Shown: positions 1 to 8,710, counted from the first letter of the stretch. The stretch: 64,000 bases of DNA from Deinococcus sp. Marseille-Q6407 (GCF_946848805.1 NZ_CAMPFU010000002.1:146501-210500); one strand, 5' to 3'. Notes: generated by a model from the sequence alone, not told the origin. Numbers and translations are program-made.

Positions 1-1799
1 AAGATGACGAGGCAGCCTCTGGCATCCACCTTCTTGCCGGTGTGGTCGGTCAGGGTGCCGTAGTCCATCAGTTGCAGGAAGATGTTGTACACGTCGGGGT
101 GGGCCTTTTCGATCTCGTCGAACAGCAGCACCGAGTGCGGGTCTTTGGAGACCGCGTCGGTCAGCAGGCCGCCCTGATCGAAGCCCACGTAGCCGGGAGG
201 CGCCCCGATCAGGCGCGCCGCCGAGTGGGCTTCCTGATATTCCGACATGTCGAAGCGGGCCAGGGTCAGGCCCAGCCGGTCGGCCAGCGCGCGGGCCAGC
301 TCGGTCTTGCCGACGCCGGTGGGGCCGGCGAACAGGAAAGCACCCTGCACCTTGCCCTCGGCGCGCAGGCCGGCGTGGGACAGCTTGACCGCGTGGCTGA
401 CCGCCTGCACCGCCTCGCCCTGGCCGTAGACCCGCGCCCCCAGGTCAGCTTCCAGGGTGGCGAGGCTCCGGGCTTCGTCGGCCCGGACAGTGCCCAGCGG
501 CACGCGCGCCATCCGCGAAACGGTCGCTTCGATGTCTTCCACGTCAATCTGGCCGCCCTGGCCGTGGCTGGAACGGGCCGCGCCGGCTTCGTCCAGCACG
601 TCAATCGCCTTGTCGGGCAAGAAGCGGTCTTTGAGGTGGCGCACGCTCAGCCGCACCGCTGCTTCCAGCGCGGCGTCCGTGTAGGTCACGCCGTGGTGCT
701 CGGCGTAGTGGCTGCTCAGGCCGCGTAGAATCTCCAGCGCGGCGGCCTCGTCCGGCTCGGGCACCGTGACTGTGCCGAAGCGCCGCCACAGCGCCCGGTC
801 GGTTTCCAGGTGGCGCAGCTCGGCAGGGGTGGTGGCCCCCAGCACCCGCAGTTCGCCGCGGGCCAGTGCCGGCTTGAGCAGCCCGGCGGCGTCCATGCTG
901 CCGCCCTCGGTGCGCCCGGCGCCCACCAGCATATGCAGCTCGTCAATAAACAGCACGGCGTTTTGGCCTTCCAGCTCGCGCAGCAGGGCGCCCAGCCGTT
1001 CCTCGAAATCTCCCCGGTAACGGGTGCCGGCCGTCAGGGCGCCCAGGTCCAGCGCGTGGACGCTGGCGCCCTGCAGGAAAGGCGGCACCTCGCCGGCGGC
1101 AATGCGCTGCGCCAGTCCCTCGGCCAGCGCGGTCTTGCCCACGCCCGGCTCGCCTACCAGCACCGGGTTGTTCTTCTGCCGCCGCGCCAGGATGTGTAGC
1201 ACCCGTTCGAGTTCCGCGTCCCGGCCGATCAGGGGGTCGAAGCGGCCCGCGCGGGCCTGCGCGGTCAGGTCGGCCGCGTAAGCGTCCAGCGCGGACGGCT
1301 CGGCGCCGGCAGCCTCTGCACCTGCCGAGGCTGCGCCCTGGCCGGCCTGACCCGCTGCGCCGCGTGTCCCGCCGTTCAGCCCGTGCGAGAGATAGTCCAG
1401 CACGTCCAGCCGGGTCACGCCCTGTTTTTCCAGTGTCCAGCGGGCGAAGCTGTCGTCCTCTTCCAGCAGCTCGGCCAGCACCCGCGCCCCGGTGGCCTGC
1501 TCGTCGCCTTTGCCGCTGGCATGCAGCTGCAGCACCGCGCCCTGCACCACCCGGTGAAAGCCGGCGCTGAAATCGCGCACGTCGTCGGCGCCTTCCACCC
1601 GTTCAAAGTCGGCCAGAATAGCCTGAAGGTCGTCGCGCAGCTGCCCGAGGTCCACCCCCAGCACGTGGAAGGCACCCACCGCGTCGGGGTCATGGGTCAG
1701 CGCCAGCAGCAGATGCTCGGGCGTAATGTACTCGTGCCCAGCCTGCCGGGCGTAGTCGGCTGCCCGGCCGATGCTGACCTGCAGCGAGTCGGAAATCAT
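1..1799 (-). CDS. clpA: ATP-dependent Clp protease ATP-binding subunit ClpA (3' end outside window)
   Basis: AAA+ unfoldase that feeds substrates to the ClpP peptidase in the cytoplasm. About 599 residues are visible; the family is usually about 750, so the C-terminus lies beyond base 1. Seen: an N-terminal Clp repeat domain (about 1-140), an Ala/Gly linker, a first AAA+ module with Walker A GEPGVGKT (about 216-223) and Walker B LFIDE, then a second module with Walker A GPTGVGKT (about 490-497) and the [11 protein letters not shown] signature. ATG at 1799 overlaps the clpS stop (ATGA), so the two are translationally coupled. ClpC is an alternative, but the adjacent clpS and the absence of a visible UVR-type linker favour ClpA. 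Confidence 0.93.
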   Translation of the reverse strand, partial: MISDSLQVSIGRAADYARQAGHEYITPEHLLLALTHDPDAVGAFHVLGVDLGQLRDDLQAILADFERVEGADDVRDFSAGFHRVVQGAVLQLHASGKGDEQATGARVLAELLEEDDSFARWTLEKQGVTRLDVLDYLSHGLNGGTRGAAGQAGQGAASAGAEAAGAEPSALDAYAADLTAQARAGRFDPLIGRDAELERVLHILARRQKNNPVLVGEPGVGKTALAEGLAQRIAAGEVPPFLQGASVHALDLGALTAGTRYRGDFEERLGALLRELEGQNAVLFIDELHMLVGAGRTEGGSMDAAGLLKPALARGELRVLGATTPAELRHLETDRALWRRFGTVTVPEPDEAAALEILRGLSSHYAEHHGVTYTDAALEAAVRLSVRHLKDRFLPDKAIDVLDEAGAARSSHGQGGQIDVEDIEATVSRMARVPLGTVRADEARSLATLEADLGARVYGQGEAVQAVSHAVKLSHAGLRAEGKVQGAFLFAGPTGVGKTELARALADRLGLTLARFDMSEYQEAHSAARLIGAPPGYVGFDQGGLLTDAVSKDPHSVLLFDEIEKAHPDVYNIFLQLMDYGTLTDHTGKKVDARGCLVI

Positions 1800-2116
1800 G
1801 CGTCGCTCCCTTCCGGCTCGGCCACCAGCCGCAGCGGATAACCGGCGGCCCGCGCCTCGGCCGTCACCTGGCTGACCTTGGTTTCGGCCACGTCGCGGGT
1901 GTAACTGCCGGCCACGCCCTGCCCCTTGTGGTGCACCGCCAGCATGATCACTTCCGCTTCCGGCGCGGATTTGTGAAAGTGCCCCATCAGCACCTCCACC
2001 ACAAATTCCATCGGGGTGTAGTCGTCGTTCAGCAGCAGCACCCGCCACAGGCGGGGCCGCTCGGCGCGGGTGCGCTCCAGCGTCTGGCTCTGAGAGGAGT
2101 GGTCGGGACGGGTCAT
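1796..2116 (-). CDS. clpS: ClpS adaptor, N-end rule substrate selector
   Basis: 106-residue adaptor that delivers N-degron substrates to ClpA. The core shows the family signature: LLNDDYTPMEFVVEVL (about 28-43), which forms the N-degron pocket, and a later AVHHKGQGVAG segment. The first 20 residues are a flexible polar extension, as in other ClpS proteins. It is the first gene of a clpS-clpA operon and its stop overlaps clpA by 4 nt. A TAGACT -10 element 7 nt upstream of the ATG suggests a leaderless transcript. Confidence 0.95.
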   Translation of the reverse strand: MTRPDHSSQSQTLERTRAERPRLWRVLLLNDDYTPMEFVVEVLMGHFHKSAPEAEVIMLAVHHKGQGVAGSYTRDVAETKVSQVTAEARAAGYPLRLVAEPEGSDA

Positions 2117-2123
2117 GCCGCCC

Positions 2124-2129
2124 AGTCTA
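2124..2129 (-). promoter_or_regulatory. -10 element for clpS-clpA
   Basis: TAGACT on the minus strand ends 7 nt before the clpS ATG, and no Shine-Dalgarno sequence lies between. This fits a leaderless mRNA. Confidence 0.6.
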
Positions 2130-2188
2130 GAGCGGCCGCCCGGCGCAGAAATAGGAGCCAGGCGAATGAAATGCGGGCAGGGGGGGGC

Positions 2189-2794
2189 TCAGCTCTGGCC
2201 GGCCGGCTGCTGACTCGTCGGCTCCGCTGTGCCGGAAGACTCCACTGTGCCGGAAGCGGTCAGGTCCAGCCACATGGCGTGTGACCGCAGCAGCTGCCCG
2301 TCCAGGCAGATGGCATTCGGCTCGGTGCCCCAGACTTCAAAGCCCAGCGAGCGGTAGAGCTTCAGCGCGGCGGTCTGGGTTTCCATCACGTCCAGGTGCA
2401 GGCTCTGTAAGCCCGGCAGCTCACGGGCGTAGGCGATGGCCGCTGCCAGCAGCGCCCGCCCCAGGCCCTGGCCCTGGGCGCGGGTCAGCACCCCCATGCC
2501 GAAGATGTCGGCGCGGTGCCGGGAGCGCGGTCCCTGCTCGCGCACCAGCGTGCAGAGGCCCACCAGTTCCGTGCCCTCCCAGGCCCCGAACGTCACATTT
2601 TCCGGGTCGGGCCGCAGCCGCTCGGCCAGCGCTGGCAGTGGCCGGGCAGCAAATTCCTCGGCCGCTGTCAGAAAGGCCGCCGGGGCTTCCTGCAGCATCT
2701 GCAGCCGGGCGGCGCGGTAGGCCTCGGCGTCGGCAGGGGCCAGGGGGCGGATGGTGGGCGGGTGAATGGTGGCCAGGGGAGACGGGGAAAGCAT
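2189..2794 (-). CDS. GNAT family N-acetyltransferase
   Basis: 201-residue single-domain GNAT fold. The acetyl-CoA binding motif A is visible as MGVLTRAQGQGLGRALL (about 98-114), followed by LKLYRSLGFEVWGTEP (motif B, about 146-162). The N-terminal PLAPADAEAYRAARLQML is typical of RimI/RimJ-like members. The substrate cannot be predicted. The Ser/Thr/Gln-rich C-terminal 20 residues look disordered. It is monocistronic, with a TAAGCT -10 box 5 nt before the ATG. Confidence 0.85.
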   Translation of the reverse strand: MLSPSPLATIHPPTIRPLAPADAEAYRAARLQMLQEAPAAFLTAAEEFAARPLPALAERLRPDPENVTFGAWEGTELVGLCTLVREQGPRSRHRADIFGMGVLTRAQGQGLGRALLAAAIAYARELPGLQSLHLDVMETQTAALKLYRSLGFEVWGTEPNAICLDGQLLRSHAMWLDLTASGTVESSGTAEPTSQQPAGQS

Positions 2795-2799
2795 GGGTC

Positions 2800-2805
2800 A
2801 GCTTA
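2800..2805 (-). promoter_or_regulatory. -10 element for GNAT gene
   Basis: TAAGCT lies 5 nt upstream of the ATG at 2794, in a leaderless arrangement. Confidence 0.5.
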
Positions 2806-2910
2806 GCCTGCGGTCAGCGGGGGACGCGTCCGCCAGATGGCCTAGGCGCCGCCGCATTCTTCGTTGGCTGTGTCCTCCTTTTGACGGACGCCAGCTCCTG
2901 GCCGCCCCTC

Positions 2911-2916
2911 TAGGCT
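2911..2916 (+). promoter_or_regulatory. -10 element for DoxX-like gene
   Basis: TAGGCT sits 7 nt before the ATG at 2924. A GGAG also lies in the gap but would fall within the first bases of any transcript. Confidence 0.5.
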
Positions 2917-2923
2917 GGAGAAC

Positions 2924-3409
2924 ATGACCACTTCCGCTTCTTCCTGGCTGGACCGCCCTGAGCGCTGGCTGGCGGCCTGGCAGGGCCACCGGCTGGCGGT
3001 GCCTTTCACCTGGCTGACGCGGGTGCTGCTGTGGCTGGCTTTTTTGCCGTCCGGGCTCGTCAAGCTGATGGGGCAACCCTTCACGACTCTTCCGGTCAGT
3101 GACCCCATCGGCTACTTTTTTGATGCTCTGCTGGAGACGGGAACGTATTACCAGTTCATCGGGGCCGCGCAGCTGCTGGCTGGCCTGCTGATTCTGATTC
3201 CCCGCACGGCGGCAGTGGGGGCCGTTCTGTACCTGTGCATCATCACCAACATTTTCGTGCTGACTGTCAGCCTGGGCTTTGGCGGGACGACGGTCATCAC
3301 CGGGCTGATGCTGCTGGCAGCACTCTATCTGCTGGCCTGGGACTACCCGCGCTGGCGCAGCCTGCTGGCACCAGCGCGCCCGGCCCGCCCGGAAGAGGTT
3401 TCAGCCTGA
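2924..3409 (+). CDS. DoxX-like small integral membrane protein
   Basis: 161 residues with about four hydrophobic helices (about 26-48, 68-85, 87-108, 113-132). The segment WLAFLPSGLVKLMGQPF in the first helix and the GAAQLLAGLLILIPRTAAVGAVL segment (given here only as a hydrophobic stretch near 84-106) resemble DoxX/SURF4-type proteins, whose function is poorly defined (quinone-linked redox roles have been proposed). The last 9 nt overlap the convergent gene at 3401. Function is inferred from family only. Confidence 0.65.
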   Translation: MTTSASSWLDRPERWLAAWQGHRLAVPFTWLTRVLLWLAFLPSGLVKLMGQPFTTLPVSDPIGYFFDALLETGTYYQFIGAAQLLAGLLILIPRTAAVGAVLYLCIITNIFVLTVSLGFGGTTVITGLMLLAALYLLAWDYPRWRSLLAPARPARPEEVSA

Positions 3410-4123
3410 GCGGGCCTCTGCCTCCGGTAGCCGGGTCAGACGCACCGCCTGCAGGGCCAGCAGGGTGGCCGCCACGTCCAGCAGGCCAGTGCTGCCAAAA
3501 ATCAGCTGATCGGTCTGCGAGGGCGCGGCGCTGAAGCCAGCAATCGGCACGACATTGATCACGGTCATGCCCAGCGACAGCGCGGCGGCCAGATTCAGCC
3601 AGTCTTCCAGCTGCCTGCGGGCCGGGGCTGCCCGCTCCGGGCCCAGCTCGCCCCAGCGCACCACCCAGAAAAACGTCATGTAGCTGGCCGCAATGCTGGC
3701 CCCCCAGATGGTCATCATGGCCGTGACCGCCACCGGATTGGCCTGGGACGCGGCGCCGCTGGCCAGCGCCAGAGCCGTCAGGCCCCACAGCACCCCACGG
3801 AAGGCGGTCAGCAGTGGAAAGGTGTATTTCAACGCCCGCCGCACCCGGTCCAGGTAGCTGTTCAGCACCAGGCCCCGGCCCAGGGTCAGCCGGGCCAGCA
3901 GCATGGTCCACCACAGCGTCAGAATGCCGGTCAGCAGGTCGTGCCCGGCGTTCAGCCACTCGGCGTCGCCGGCGTCCGTTTGGGCGCGGGCAAAATGGTA
4001 GCCGGCCGTCAGAAACAGCGACAGGACCTGCAGCCCCAGCGCTGACAGAGCGGCTGGGCGCCAGAAGCCTGCCGGCCCGCGCTGCCCCGGCCCATTTTGC
4101 TCCGGGCCATCCAGCTCTGGCAT
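3401..4123 (-). CDS. Integral membrane protein of unknown function, coupled to gatB
   Basis: 240 residues with about six hydrophobic segments (around 26-44, 63-80, 104-125, 134-152, 172-195, 205-225). I do not recognise a family. It begins at an ATG that shares one base with the gatB stop (TGATG), so it is probably translated by reinitiation after gatB. The N-terminal 20 residues are Pro/Gly/Gln-rich and probably cytoplasmic. It may simply be an operon passenger; nothing links it to tRNA amidation. Confidence 0.7.
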   Translation of the reverse strand: MPELDGPEQNGPGQRGPAGFWRPAALSALGLQVLSLFLTAGYHFARAQTDAGDAEWLNAGHDLLTGILTLWWTMLLARLTLGRGLVLNSYLDRVRRALKYTFPLLTAFRGVLWGLTALALASGAASQANPVAVTAMMTIWGASIAASYMTFFWVVRWGELGPERAAPARRQLEDWLNLAAALSLGMTVINVVPIAGFSAAPSQTDQLIFGSTGLLDVAATLLALQAVRLTRLPEAEARSG

Positions 4124-5568
4124 CAGTTTTCCAGCTTCCGGGTCAGCAGCTCGCGCGCGGCCTTAGGGTTGGCCTTGCCGCCGGTGGCTTTCATCACGGC
4201 CCCGAATAGGGCGTTAATGGCCTTCTTGTTGCCGCCGCGCACCTGGGCCACCGTATCCGGATCGGCAGCGATGGCCGCGTCGATGGCCGCTTCCAGCTCG
4301 CCTGCGCCAGCCTGCCCCAGCAGGCCCTGGGCTTCGGCCAGTGCGCGGGGAGACTGGCCCTGCATTACGGCCGGCAGCAGGTCCTTGGCGCTGCGCCCGG
4401 TCAGGTCGCCGCTTTCGACCAGCGTGACCAGCTCGGCCAGGTGCGCGGGCTGCAGGGCAGAAGTCTCCAGTGTTTCGCCCTCACCCAGGCTGCCGGGCAC
4501 CTCGCTCAGCAGCCAGTTGGCCAGTTTCTGGATAGGGGCGGTGCCGCTTTCCAGCGCCGCATCCAGAAAGCGGCTGAGGGTCACGTCCATGCTGACCGTG
4601 CGGGCGTCGGATTCACGCAGGCCCGCCGCCTGGTAGCGCTCCAGCTTCTGCGCCGGCAGCTCGGGCATCCGCGAGCGCACCGCCGCCGCCCACTCGGGGG
4701 TGATGTGCAGCTCCGGCAGGTCCGGCTCGGCCATGTAGCGGTAGTCGGCCTCGCCCTCCTTGGTGCGCATCAGGAAAGTCTTGCCGCCGCCCTCGTCCCA
4801 GCCCAGGGTGTCCTGGGTGATCGTCTCGCCGGCGGCCAGGCGCCGCGCCTGACGCTGCCACTCGTAGGTGATGGCCCGCTCCACCGAGCGGAACGAGTTG
4901 AGGTTTTTTACCTCTACCTTGGTGCCCCACGGCTCGCCGGGCTGGTGCAGGCTGATGTTCACGTCACAGCGCATCTGGCCTTCTTCGGGGCTGGCGTGGC
5001 TGACGCCCAGGGCGCGGGCAATCGCCTGCACGGTTTCCAGAAAGGCGCGGGCGTGCGCTCCCGAGCGGATATCCGGCTCGGTGACCATCTCGATCAGGGG
5101 CGTGCCGGCGCGGTTAAGGTCCAGCTCCGAGTAGGGCACGTAGGCCGGGTGCAGCAGCTTGCCGGCGTCTTCTTCCAAGTGGGCGCGGGTAATGCCCACC
5201 CGGCCACCTTCCACGTCCAGATAACCGCCGTGCGCCACCGGCTTATCCCACTGCGAGAGCTGAAAGTTCTTGGAGGAATCCGGGTAGAAATAGTGCTTGC
5301 GGTGAAACTGGGTCACGCCTTCCACCGTGCAGTTCAGCCCCAGGCCGAAACGCAGGCTGAGTTCCAGCGCTTCAGCGTTCAGCACCGGCAGGGTGCCGGG
5401 GAGACCCAGGCTGACCGGGTCGGTGTAGGTGTTGGGCTCGGCGCCGTGGTAGTCGGCGGGGCAGGAGCTGAGCAGTTTGGAGTGGGTGTTCAGCTGCAGG
5501 TGGACTTCCAGCCCGATTACAGCCTGGTAGCCGGTCTGCTGAAACAGTGGGTCAGGGGCGCCAGTCAT
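4123..5568 (-). CDS. gatB: Aspartyl/glutamyl-tRNA(Asn/Gln) amidotransferase subunit B
   Basis: 481 residues, normal for GatB (about 475). In the GatCAB complex it phosphorylates mischarged Glu-tRNA(Gln)/Asp-tRNA(Asn) and amidates it with ammonia from GatA. Seen: the N-terminal [15 protein letters not shown] signature, CPADYHG, the PGTLPVLN motif, the [16 protein letters not shown] catalytic-core stretch, and a C-terminal helical GatB/YqeY domain (about 325-481) ending in [13 protein letters not shown]. gatA and gatC are not in the window. TAGACT lies 7 nt upstream of the ATG. Confidence 0.97.
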   Translation of the reverse strand: MTGAPDPLFQQTGYQAVIGLEVHLQLNTHSKLLSSCPADYHGAEPNTYTDPVSLGLPGTLPVLNAEALELSLRFGLGLNCTVEGVTQFHRKHYFYPDSSKNFQLSQWDKPVAHGGYLDVEGGRVGITRAHLEEDAGKLLHPAYVPYSELDLNRAGTPLIEMVTEPDIRSGAHARAFLETVQAIARALGVSHASPEEGQMRCDVNISLHQPGEPWGTKVEVKNLNSFRSVERAITYEWQRQARRLAAGETITQDTLGWDEGGGKTFLMRTKEGEADYRYMAEPDLPELHITPEWAAAVRSRMPELPAQKLERYQAAGLRESDARTVSMDVTLSRFLDAALESGTAPIQKLANWLLSEVPGSLGEGETLETSALQPAHLAELVTLVESGDLTGRSAKDLLPAVMQGQSPRALAEAQGLLGQAGAGELEAAIDAAIAADPDTVAQVRGGNKKAINALFGAVMKATGGKANPKAARELLTRKLEN

Positions 5569-5575
5569 GCCCAGT

Positions 5576-5581
5576 AGTCTA
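5576..5581 (-). promoter_or_regulatory. -10 element for gatB
   Basis: TAGACT on the minus strand, 7 nt before the gatB ATG, is identical to the clpS and miaA boxes. Confidence 0.6.
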
Positions 5582-5645
5582 AAGCAGCCGGCGCCTTATG
5601 CCCCCGGCCCCTCACCTGACTTCACTTCCAGTTGAGGCACTGGCC

Positions 5646-6119
5646 CTAGCGTTTGCCGCTCACCGCATTGTCATAAAAGGAGTAGGTCCAGCGGTTGTTC
5701 TGGCATTCCAGGTCCTCGCCCACCGCGTTGGTGGCAAAGGCCAGCCGGCCGCGGTTGCCGCTGAATTCCACGTCGCCGCGCACCCGGTTGTTGCGCAGCA
5801 CACCGCCCTGACCGCCTTCCAGGCTCAGGTCGCCCTGAATCAGCGTGCCGGTGACGACTGCCTGCGCATAACCGGCTTTGCCTTCCACGTCGCCGGTCAC
5901 GGTGCTGTCTTTCAGCAGCAGCCGGGCGCCGCGCCCGAACTTGATGTCCCCGTTGATACGGCTGTTCACGACGTTGCAGGTGGCTCCGGGCTGCACCTGC
6001 AGGTCGCCGTTGATGGTTTTGCCGGTCACCGAGCCGGCGCAGCTGATGCTCTCAGCCAGGGCAGAGGGCAGGGTCACGGCGGCCGCCAGGGTCAGGGCAG
6101 TCAGAACAGTCTTGTGCAT
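5646..6119 (-). CDS. Secreted protein with short beta-helix-like repeats
   Basis: 157 residues from the ATG at 6119. This start is preferred because TACCCT lies 6 nt upstream and it begins a clean signal peptide (MHKTVLTALTLAAAVTLPSALA). The mature part carries about six imperfect 18-22 residue repeats with the core [IV]-x-G-D-[LIV]-x-[VFG] (INGDLQV, INGDIKF, VTGDVEG, IQGDLSL, VRGDVEF, VGEDLEC). This pattern fits a right-handed beta-helix or bactofilin/polymer-forming fold. Three cysteines are present. Exported location is inferred; function unknown. Confidence 0.7.
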   Translation of the reverse strand: MHKTVLTALTLAAAVTLPSALAESISCAGSVTGKTINGDLQVQPGATCNVVNSRINGDIKFGRGARLLLKDSTVTGDVEGKAGYAQAVVTGTLIQGDLSLEGGQGGVLRNNRVRGDVEFSGNRGRLAFATNAVGEDLECQNNRWTYSFYDNAVSGKR

Positions 6120-6125
6120 GGCTTC

Positions 6126-6131
6126 AGGGTA
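6126..6131 (-). promoter_or_regulatory. -10 element for the beta-repeat secreted protein
   Basis: TACCCT, 6 nt before the ATG at 6119. It supports that start over the in-frame codon 42 nt upstream. Confidence 0.5.
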
Positions 6132-6253
6132 GGAGCCGGCAGCGGCCCGGCAGAAGGCCACCCGGCTAAGCCCAGCTTGAGACAGGCTTGGCCTTTCCTG
6201 AAGCTGGGCCCGGCAGTGGGGCGCGGACTGCTTCGGGGGGCAGGCCCGGGCGC

Positions 6254-6259
6254 TACCCT
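6254..6259 (+). promoter_or_regulatory. -10 element for CPBP protease
   Basis: TACCCT, 10 nt before the ATG at 6270. Any leader would be only a few bases. Confidence 0.4.
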
Positions 6260-6269
6260 GAGCAGCAGA

Positions 6270-7283
6270 ATGTCTCAGCCTGAAACGCCCGCTGTTATCC
6301 CGCCCGCTGCCTCACCGCCACCCGCCTCGCCTGCCCCCGCCGGGCCGGGCAGCGGTGTTACCGCTCTGGGCGGCAACCGCGCGGCGCTCACCGTGCTGCT
6401 GGTGCAGGCGGTGGGTGCCCCGGTTCTGATGACGCAGTTTGGGCTGAATGCGGTGCTGGCCTTCGTGGTCACCATTGCGCTGAATGTGGTGCTGTTGTTC
6501 ACGGTGTTTCGGCGCGACTTTGCCGCGCTGCGGGCCGATACTCGCTGGACCACCCCACCCAGCTGGGGGCTGGCGCTGGCGGTGTTTCTGGTAGCCTTTA
6601 TCGCCTCGCGGGCCTGGTCGGCGGCGGCGCTGGCCTTTTCGCCGCAGCTGCCGGTGGCCGATACCGTCAATGTCTTGACCGGCGCCGGCAGCAGCGCCTG
6701 GCTGATGGTGCTGACCGGCGGCGTACTGGTCCCGATCATCGAAGAAATCGCTTTCCGGGGCTTGATGCTGCGCGGGCACGAGCGGGCGGCCGGGTTCGGG
6801 CTGGCGGCGCTGACCACCACAGTGGCGTTCTCGCTGGCGCACGGGGTGCCGCTCAGCGTGGCGGGCATCTTGCCGCTGGCTTACGCGCTGGCCCGGCTGG
6901 TGCAGCACACCGGCAGCCTCTGGAACAGTGTGATTGTTCACGTGCTGAACAACGGCTTGGTGCTGCTGGCAGTGGTGGCGCTGGGCGACCGGCTGCCGCT
7001 GGACCAGATGACCTCGGCGGCCCAGGGCGCGGAGGCAGGGCTGGACCATCTCAGCCCACTGGTGGGCGCCGCCGCCTTTGTGCTGGGCGCCGGGCTGCTG
7101 CTGGTGTTGCACCTGTGGCTGACGCCGAAGCCCGACCCGCAGGAACGTTCCGCCCCCGGCCCCTGGCTCAGTGGTGCCTACCTGCTGATTCTGCTGTTCG
7201 GCCTGCTGAATATGGCCCTGTCGTTTCCCAGCGTGCTGGAGTGGGTGCGCGGGCTGCTCAGCTCGGGTCGCCTGTTTTCCTGA
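6270..7283 (+). CDS. CPBP family intramembrane glutamic endopeptidase
   Basis: 337 residues. Membrane-embedded Abi/CAAX-type protease. The catalytic motifs are visible in order: EEIAFRG (motif 1, about residue 157), HGVPL (motif 2, about 192) and SVIVHVLNN (motif 3, about 222). Around eight hydrophobic segments surround them. The first 35 residues are Pro/Ala-rich and cytosolic. The start at 6270 is chosen because the in-frame sequence upstream is antisense to the preceding secreted-protein gene. The substrate is unknown; family members act in CAAX-type processing, bacteriocin self-immunity or regulated proteolysis. Confidence 0.88.
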   Translation: MSQPETPAVIPPAASPPPASPAPAGPGSGVTALGGNRAALTVLLVQAVGAPVLMTQFGLNAVLAFVVTIALNVVLLFTVFRRDFAALRADTRWTTPPSWGLALAVFLVAFIASRAWSAAALAFSPQLPVADTVNVLTGAGSSAWLMVLTGGVLVPIIEEIAFRGLMLRGHERAAGFGLAALTTTVAFSLAHGVPLSVAGILPLAYALARLVQHTGSLWNSVIVHVLNNGLVLLAVVALGDRLPLDQMTSAAQGAEAGLDHLSPLVGAAAFVLGAGLLLVLHLWLTPKPDPQERSAPGPWLSGAYLLILLFGLLNMALSFPSVLEWVRGLLSSGRLFS

Positions 7284-7554
7284 CCGTCTTGCCTTCTGTT
7301 TCACTGAGGACGTCCACATAGCGCTTGGCCGCCAGCAGTGAGGCGCCGGAATACTCGCGGTAACGCCGCACGGCGGCCACCTCCTCGCCGCGCTGGAGCA
7401 GGGCCAGCACTTCGGCCCGCTGCTGCGGCGAGATGGGCCGCGGCGGGTCGCTGGGCACCGGCGCCCGGCTGCGCAGAAAAAGGGCCAGCCCCAGATAAAT
7501 GGCCGCCAGCACGAAGGCCAGCCGCCAGAGGTCGTCGACACCGAGATTGTCCAT
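7258..7554 (-). CDS. Small membrane-anchored protein with a ribosomal L7/L12 C-domain-like segment
   Basis: 98 residues: one transmembrane helix (about 9-27), a Pro/Arg linker, and a helical segment (about 42-85) reading SPQQRAEVLALLQRGEE..AVRRYRE.SGASLLAAKRYVDVL. That segment resembles the alpha-helical hairpin of the L7/L12 C-terminal domain (K.AAIKLYRE.TGLGLKEAK). Function unknown. Its 3' end overlaps the convergent CPBP gene by 26 nt. TAGAGT lies 6 nt before the ATG. Confidence 0.7.
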   Translation of the reverse strand: MDNLGVDDLWRLAFVLAAIYLGLALFLRSRAPVPSDPPRPISPQQRAEVLALLQRGEEVAAVRRYREYSGASLLAAKRYVDVLSETEGKTVRKTGDPS

Positions 7555-7560
7555 TCTTCC

Positions 7561-7566
7561 ACTCTA
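7561..7566 (-). promoter_or_regulatory. -10 element for the small L7/L12-like protein
   Basis: TAGAGT, 6 nt before the ATG at 7554. Confidence 0.5.
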
Positions 7567-7637
7567 GAGGCACTCGCAGCACCGCGAATGTGAGGCGCGG
7601 TGGGGGCTCTCTTCCTGGCCCGGCCTACTTTACTGGT

Positions 7638-8138
7638 TTAGAACAGCGCCGGCCCCTGTCCCCAGAAGCGCCACAGTACCCAGAGGCCAATCACGAAGTT
7701 CAGCACGAATTTGGCCGCCATGCCGGTCAGCAGGCCCACCAGGGTGCCGAAAGCGCTGCGGGCAGCCTCATCCACCGGGCGGCGTAGCAGTAGTAGCTCG
7801 GCGGCAAAAGCGCCCAGCAGTGGCCCGAAGATGATGCTCAGCGGCCCCAGAAACAGCCCGGCAAGGCTGCCGGCCACTGCGCCCCACATGGCCTGCCGGC
7901 TGCCCCCGTAGCGGCCTGCGCCCCAGGCGGCCGCGATGTTGTCGGCAAAGCTGGACACCAGGGTCAGCAGCACCAGCACGCCCAGGAAAATGCCGTCGCC
8001 GGGGCCCGCGTAGCCTTTAATCCACACTCCTGCCGCCGCGCCGAGCAGCAGCAGGGCAGTGGCCGGAATCACCGGAACAAAGCTGCCCGCCAGGGCCAGC
8101 AGCCAGGCGACCAGAAAGACCAAGGAAGCGAGCGTCAT
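7638..8138 (-). CDS. DUF456 family membrane protein
   Basis: 166 residues from the ATG at 8138, selected because TACTCT lies 7 nt upstream and the protein then begins directly with a transmembrane helix (MTLASLVFLVAWLLALAGSF). Family features seen: PVIPATALLLLGA near the N-terminus, a central Gly-rich GAGRYGGSRQAMWGAVAGS stretch, and FLGPLSIIFGPLLGAFAAEL typical of DUF456. Four to five membrane helices. Biochemical function unknown. Confidence 0.8.
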   Translation of the reverse strand: MTLASLVFLVAWLLALAGSFVPVIPATALLLLGAAAGVWIKGYAGPGDGIFLGVLVLLTLVSSFADNIAAAWGAGRYGGSRQAMWGAVAGSLAGLFLGPLSIIFGPLLGAFAAELLLLRRPVDEAARSAFGTLVGLLTGMAAKFVLNFVIGLWVLWRFWGQGPALF

Positions 8139-8145
8139 GGCCTTC

Positions 8146-8151
8146 AGAGTA
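8146..8151 (-). promoter_or_regulatory. -10 element for DUF456 gene
   Basis: TACTCT, 7 nt before the ATG at 8138. Confidence 0.5.
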
Positions 8152-8199
8152 CTTGTTCCTGTCTGCCAGGGCAGCCCTAGGAAGACAGGCAGGCTCGGC

Positions 8200-8586
8200 T
8201 CAGAGAGTCTGGCCGCCGACGTAGCGGAAATAGTCCTGCACCGGTTCGTAGGCGAACAGCAGGTAGATGGTGCCTGCAAAAACGGCGATGTTGAACAGCG
8301 CGGCCACCATCAGCAGCGGTTGGCCGATAAGGGCGCCGCCGAACAGCCAAAAGAGCGACTGCAGGCACACGTACAGTCCGTAAAGCGCAATCAGGTTCCT
8401 GATCCAGAGCCAGCCACTGTACAGATTCCAGGCCATCCAGGCGGTGATCAGCAGTGGCAGCAGCGCGAACATTTCGCCGCGTGCCAGCAGCGGCAAGGCG
8501 CCCAGCAACCGGGCCACCAGCAACAACAGTCAAAGGGTCACGATCACGTTGAAGCCCTGTTTGATGCGGCGCTCGCGTGCGTTCAT
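8200..8586 (-). pseudogene. Small membrane protein gene interrupted by an in-frame TGA
   Basis: From the ATG at 8586 the frame reads MNARERRIKQGFNVIVTL, then TGA at 8532-8530, then continues without shift as LLLLVARLLGALPLLARG and on to 8200 (about 128 codons in all). A -10 box (TACACT) sits 5 nt before the 8586 ATG, matching the leaderless pattern of neighbours, so that was probably the original start. The rest has three to four membrane helices. Alternatively translation restarts at TTG 8526 (108 residues), or the stop is a sequencing error. Family not recognised. Confidence 0.6.
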
Positions 8587-8591
8587 GTCTC

Positions 8592-8597
8592 AGTGTA
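8592..8597 (-). promoter_or_regulatory. -10 element upstream of the interrupted membrane gene
   Basis: TACACT, 5 nt before the ATG at 8586. Its position argues that the gene starts before the in-frame TGA. Confidence 0.5.
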
Positions 8598-8691
8598 GCG
8601 GGATTTACGGACCAAATGTCGCTTTTGTGACTTTCTCTCCTGGGACTGTCGGCTGGATGTAATGCCCCCATTCCGCCTGTGCCACAAAAGG

Positions 8692-8710
8692 TAACGCTGC
8701 GTCTGCGTTA
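8692..8710. promoter_or_regulatory. Palindrome overlapping the thiolase -10 box
   Basis: TAACGC and GCGTTA arms, separated by 7 nt, form a 19-bp palindrome that runs into the TATCCT -10 box at 8709. The geometry is that of a repressor operator. The regulator is unknown. Confidence 0.4.

Noticed and set aside
5598..6269. N-terminal extension of the CPBP protease
   Set aside because: The extension is antisense to the secreted beta-repeat gene and has no signal; ATG 6270 has a -10 box.
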